Part shown: positions 4,761 to 7,265 of the stretch, piece by piece
How positions within the stretch are numbered: the stretch's first letter is position 1
Layout of the letters: every line of letters begins with the position of its first letter
Assembly: GCA_934725795.1 (NCBI GenBank)
Contig: CAKVCF010000029.1
Span: forward strand, 1-7,265
Length of the DNA stretch: 7,265 nt
Reading direction: 5' to 3'
Source: an uncultured Clostridia bacterium
GTDB lineage: Bacteria > Bacillota > Clostridia > Christensenellales > UBA1242
The notes under the pieces: generated by a model
Seen by the model: the letters and a program-made list of their open reading frames with translations, nothing else
Database searches by the model: none
Told to the model about the DNA's origin: nothing
Program-made: the position numbers and the translations under genes

Positions 4761-6164
4761 ATGAAAAAGTTTTCTAATTTTGTTATTTGTTTATTATTGT
4801 GTGTCTTTGCAATTGGTCTTGTTGGCTGTGGCAAAGATAAAGGCAATTGTTTTAGCCCCGCAACTGAAGAAACCGTTATAGGCAACGGTGGCATGGTTGT
4901 TAGGAAAGGTGAATATGTTTACTTTGCAAATGGTTTTCAAAATGTTAGCGAATTAACTGAAGATCAACGCGACAGTGCTTACACAAAAGGTGGACTTTAT
5001 GTTGCTAAACTTGAAAATGACGAATTTGTGCGTGATGAAGATGGTTATTTAGTTAGCGATAATTTGCGTCAAGTAAGCACAAAGCTCGCTGGTTATGATG
5101 CAACTGACCTTTATGTGTTTGGTGATTACCTTTATTTTGTAAGTCCAAGCACAAAGCAAGAATCTGGTAAGTTAACTGAAAGTGAGTGGGCAAAAGATAG
5201 GTCTGTTTTCTATCGTGTTAAACTTAACAATTTTGATAAAATTGAAGAACTTTACCAAGCAAATGTTAAACATGAAAATTTAAGTTATCAATATTACAAT
5301 AAAAATGGCAAAACCTACCTTTTGGTTCATGAAAAAGGTGAAGATTTAAATGGCGATGGTAACACTGATAGGCTTTTGCGTATTGATGTTCAAGCTAAAA
5401 AGAAAAAGGACAAAGTTAAAGTTGTTGCTTCAAATGTAACAAGTTTTGTGTTTGGTGCAAATAAAGAAGATAACGCTTTTGACCGTGTTTACTTTGTTGA
5501 AAAAGCAGACGAAAAATACAATTTATATCGTTACGATGTTACAACAAATGAAAAAACAACAGTTACTGACGGTTCAACAACTGAAATTGTGGCAAAATTT
5601 GTAAGTGAAAATTATGTGTTTATCACTCGCACAGACGGTAGCACAACACGTATGCAACGTGCTGAAATTGGTGGTTCATTTAGAAATATGATGCCAGACG
5701 CAAGTGAAGATGCAGTTGGTAAATTGTTCTTAATGCCTAATGGCTCTGACCTTATGAGTGTTGTTAACAATAGATTCCAATTCTATATGGCTGGCAACCA
5801 AACTGTAAGCCCTAGATACATTGAAGATACCGATAGCGACAGCGTTTCAACAATCAATGTTATCGGCTTTGCAAATGGTTCTATCGTTTATTATGATAAC
5901 AACAACAAACTTAAAATGGTAAGTTATAGTGAGTTTTTGGCTGGTAACACTCCAACAATCCACTATCTTGCAAAAGTTGAATTTAATGCTGATTATTTAG
6001 ATATTAATGGTGGCGACCTTTATTACTGCACAGGTGAAAATGCTGGTTACCTATTCAAAATTGATTTAGTAAACAACACAGCAGAAGAAGGCAAAGCAGA
6101 AGGTGAAATTGTTGGCGTTTATTTGGCCGCTGACAAACCAACAGACGAAGAAGACGCAGACTAA
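4761..6164 (+). CDS. Secreted lipoprotein, probable beta-propeller of DUF5050-like style
   Basis: A 467-residue lipoprotein. The signal is MKKF, a hydrophobic stretch to about residue 20, and lipobox LVGC with the lipidated Cys at 23; the mature protein would be anchored to the outer face of the membrane. The rest is repeated beta blades of the kind YVYFANG, DLYVFGDYLYFVS, DRVYFVEKADEKYNLYRYD, GSIVYYDNNNKLKMV and DLYYCTGENAGYLFKID, as in surface propellers such as DUF5050. DLNGDGNTD at 195-203 resembles a calcium-binding loop. The tail is acidic (DEEDAD). The ATG at 4761 is chosen over 4734 because GAGGAT lies just before it and MKK begins a proper signal. It stands alone behind its own promoter and ends before a bidirectional terminator. 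Ligand or partner is unknown. Confidence 0.85.
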   Translation: MKKFSNFVICLLLCVFAIGLVGCGKDKGNCFSPATEETVIGNGGMVVRKGEYVYFANGFQNVSELTEDQRDSAYTKGGLYVAKLENDEFVRDEDGYLVSDNLRQVSTKLAGYDATDLYVFGDYLYFVSPSTKQESGKLTESEWAKDRSVFYRVKLNNFDKIEELYQANVKHENLSYQYYNKNGKTYLLVHEKGEDLNGDGNTDRLLRIDVQAKKKKDKVKVVASNVTSFVFGANKEDNAFDRVYFVEKADEKYNLYRYDVTTNEKTTVTDGSTTEIVAKFVSENYVFITRTDGSTTRMQRAEIGGSFRNMMPDASEDAVGKLFLMPNGSDLMSVVNNRFQFYMAGNQTVSPRYIEDTDSDSVSTINVIGFANGSIVYYDNNNKLKMVSYSEFLAGNTPTIHYLAKVEFNADYLDINGGDLYYCTGENAGYLFKIDLVNNTAEEGKAEGEIVGVYLAADKPTDEEDAD

Positions 6165-6299
6165 TTAATCTTATTTGCTGACAATTTGTTTGGTGGTTCA
6201 ATTATGTTGATATTGTTATGATTGAAAACATAATGTAATTAGATTTAAAAACAATTTATTTTGCAAACTCTCACAAATGTGATTGGCTGTTAAGTAAAT

Positions 6300-6331
6300 A
6301 AAAAAACGGACAATTTGATGTCCGTTTTTTT
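6300..6331. terminator. Bidirectional rho-independent terminator
   Basis: A-run, CGGACA, loop ATTTGA, TGTCCG, T-run. It serves the lipoprotein gene (plus, stop at 6164) and the convergent minus-strand gene ending at 6347. The long 3' UTR of the lipoprotein gene (6165-6299) also holds a weak stem, 6201-6208/6227-6234. Confidence 0.9.
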
Positions 6332-6346
6332 TGTTGTCTTGATAGG

Positions 6347-7114
6347 TTAAAATTTACTTTTTTTCTTTTTCAATTCTAATTCACGTTTTTGTTTTTCTTT
6401 TTCTTGCTTTAACTTGCCAAGTTGTTCATATTTTTTAGCCGTCATTTCACGTGCTATCATGATTTTTGTTTCGCTTGTTGGAGTGAGCTCTTTGCAATAA
6501 CGTGTTAATTTGCTTACTAAATCTTCAAGATATGGATTTGTGCTTTCGCCACTATGTTGATAGATTGTAAGAATATGTGCACCAGTTTGCACGCCTGTGA
6601 AATGGTCTGTGTAAATATCTTTATCAAATGAATAAGTCATTTTAAAGCCGATACCATTTGTGCTTTTATATTCTTCACTCACAGTTTGAATTGTGTAGGC
6701 TGGTTTAAGTTTTTGCATCAAAAATTCAGGGTCAAAGTTAACGCCAGAGATAAACATGTTTTTAAAGTTATCAATTAAAAATTGTTTATGCTTCATTAAA
6801 TGGTCATGCGGCTTAATAAGTTTGCTGAAATGCTTATAGGTGGAGCGGAGTGTGAGCCTGCTGGTTGAGCTGATTTTTTCAGTTGCCATATTAAGTTCAC
6901 AAAAATTACCAATTTGTGTTTTAAAAAGAACAATGTTTGATTTAAGCAGTGCAAAATCGTCTGTATCATAATAGGTAAATGTCTTTTTAATTTTGTCTTC
7001 AAAGTGCATTGCATACTTATCAAAAAAAGCATTTAGTTCCAAAACCGCTGCTTTGGTTTTTTCACTAAACATGATAAATCTGCGTTTTTGATAAATCACA
7101 TCTAAACTTTGCAT
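6347..7114 (-). CDS. Unrecognised protein with basic coiled-coil C-terminus
   Basis: A 255-residue protein without signal peptide, membrane segment or recognisable catalytic motif. Residues 15-125 look mostly helical (FSEKTKAAVLELNAFFDKY and onward), 135-190 look beta-rich (PAYTIQTVSEEY, GIGFKMTYSF, HILTIYQHSG), and 220-255 is a Lys/Glu helix likely to form a coiled coil, ending in a strongly basic tail. The basic tail could contact nucleic acid or the ribosome, but that is only an inference. The ATG at 7114 is preferred because AAGGGG lies five bases upstream; the internal ATG at 7072 has no such site. Confidence 0.78.
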   Translation of the reverse strand: MQSLDVIYQKRRFIMFSEKTKAAVLELNAFFDKYAMHFEDKIKKTFTYYDTDDFALLKSNIVLFKTQIGNFCELNMATEKISSTSRLTLRSTYKHFSKLIKPHDHLMKHKQFLIDNFKNMFISGVNFDPEFLMQKLKPAYTIQTVSEEYKSTNGIGFKMTYSFDKDIYTDHFTGVQTGAHILTIYQHSGESTNPYLEDLVSKLTRYCKELTPTSETKIMIAREMTAKKYEQLGKLKQEKEKQKRELELKKKKSKF

Positions 7115-7138
7115 TTTAACCCCTTTTTGTTTAATAAT

Positions 7139-7167
7139 AGTTTAGTTAAAATTGCCAAAAAAATCAA
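7139..7167 (-). promoter_or_regulatory. Candidate promoter of the gene at 7114
   Basis: On the minus strand TTGATT (7167-7162), 17 bases, then TAAACT (7144-7139). The spacing is ideal and the -10 is imperfect. It sits back to back with the plus-strand promoter at 7195-7203. Confidence 0.45.
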
Positions 7168-7194
7168 GAAAATGTAGAGTTTTTTTATTCTTTC

Positions 7195-7203
7195 TGCTAT
7201 AAT
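7195..7203 (+). promoter_or_regulatory. Extended -10 promoter giving a probable leaderless transcript
   Basis: TGC followed by a perfect TATAAT is an extended -10 element, which makes the poor -35 tolerable. The next ATG starts six bases later, at 7210. Confidence 0.6.
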
Positions 7204-7209
7204 TTTTAT

Positions 7210-7265
7210 ATGAAATACAAAAAAAGCAAACTAAATGCAAAAATTAATACCAGTGTAAATAAGCC
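7210..7265 (+). CDS. Start of an unidentified gene, cut by the window end
   Basis: The frame starting MKYKKSKLNAKI is open for the 18 complete codons before the window ends. It has no ribosome binding site but follows TATAAT by six bases, the same layout as the gene starting at 4505. The start is Lys-rich, so it could be the beginning of a signal peptide or a basic cytosolic protein. Too little is present to tell. Confidence 0.4.
   Translation, partial: MKYKKSKLNAKINTSVNK

Overview
The window comes from a low-GC bacterium using the standard code, most likely a Bacillota (Clostridia-like) gut or anaerobic lineage. The reasons are strong Shine-Dalgarno sites, AT-rich intergenic DNA, simple hairpin-plus-T terminators, a lipoprotein with a Gram-positive-style lipobox, and two secreted proteins with the SipW-dependent signal peptide of the TasA/CalY (camelysin) family. 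The taxonomic call is an inference from style, not from a marker gene.

Left part (1-2988): a promoter and a roughly 300-nt hairpin-rich leader precede an intact TasA/CalY-like gene (353-982). A convergent HNH nuclease gene (1144-2319, minus) follows, then a second TasA/CalY-like gene (2420-2983, minus). The second gene has no positively charged N-terminus and no well-placed ribosome binding site. The two genes share a perfect 65-bp inverted repeat (402-466 and 2924-2988) that encodes the signal-peptide core, while their secreted bodies are strongly diverged. Both end in a terminator with the same stem and loop. Inversion between the repeats would fuse the expressed head of gene 1 in frame to the stored body of gene 2. 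This is the layout of an antigenic or fiber-protein phase-variation locus, and it is the main discovery candidate here.

Middle (2988-3377): a highly folded, gene-free block abuts the repeat exactly where the second gene loses its head. It ends at an ATGA. It may be an inserted structured-RNA element, with a HEARO/omega-RNA-like arrangement as one testable idea, that beheaded the second gene.

Right part (3378-7265): an unrecognised minus-strand protein with a Cys/Asn-rich repeat linker (3378-4505) is divergent from a secreted lipoprotein with a likely beta-propeller (4761-6164). A bidirectional terminator separates the lipoprotein from a second unrecognised minus-strand gene (6347-7114). The window ends with the start of a plus-strand gene at 7210. 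Two genes (4505 and 7210) have a perfect TATAAT six bases before ATG and no ribosome binding site, which points to leaderless transcripts. No recombinase, transposase, tRNA, rRNA or CRISPR array is visible.
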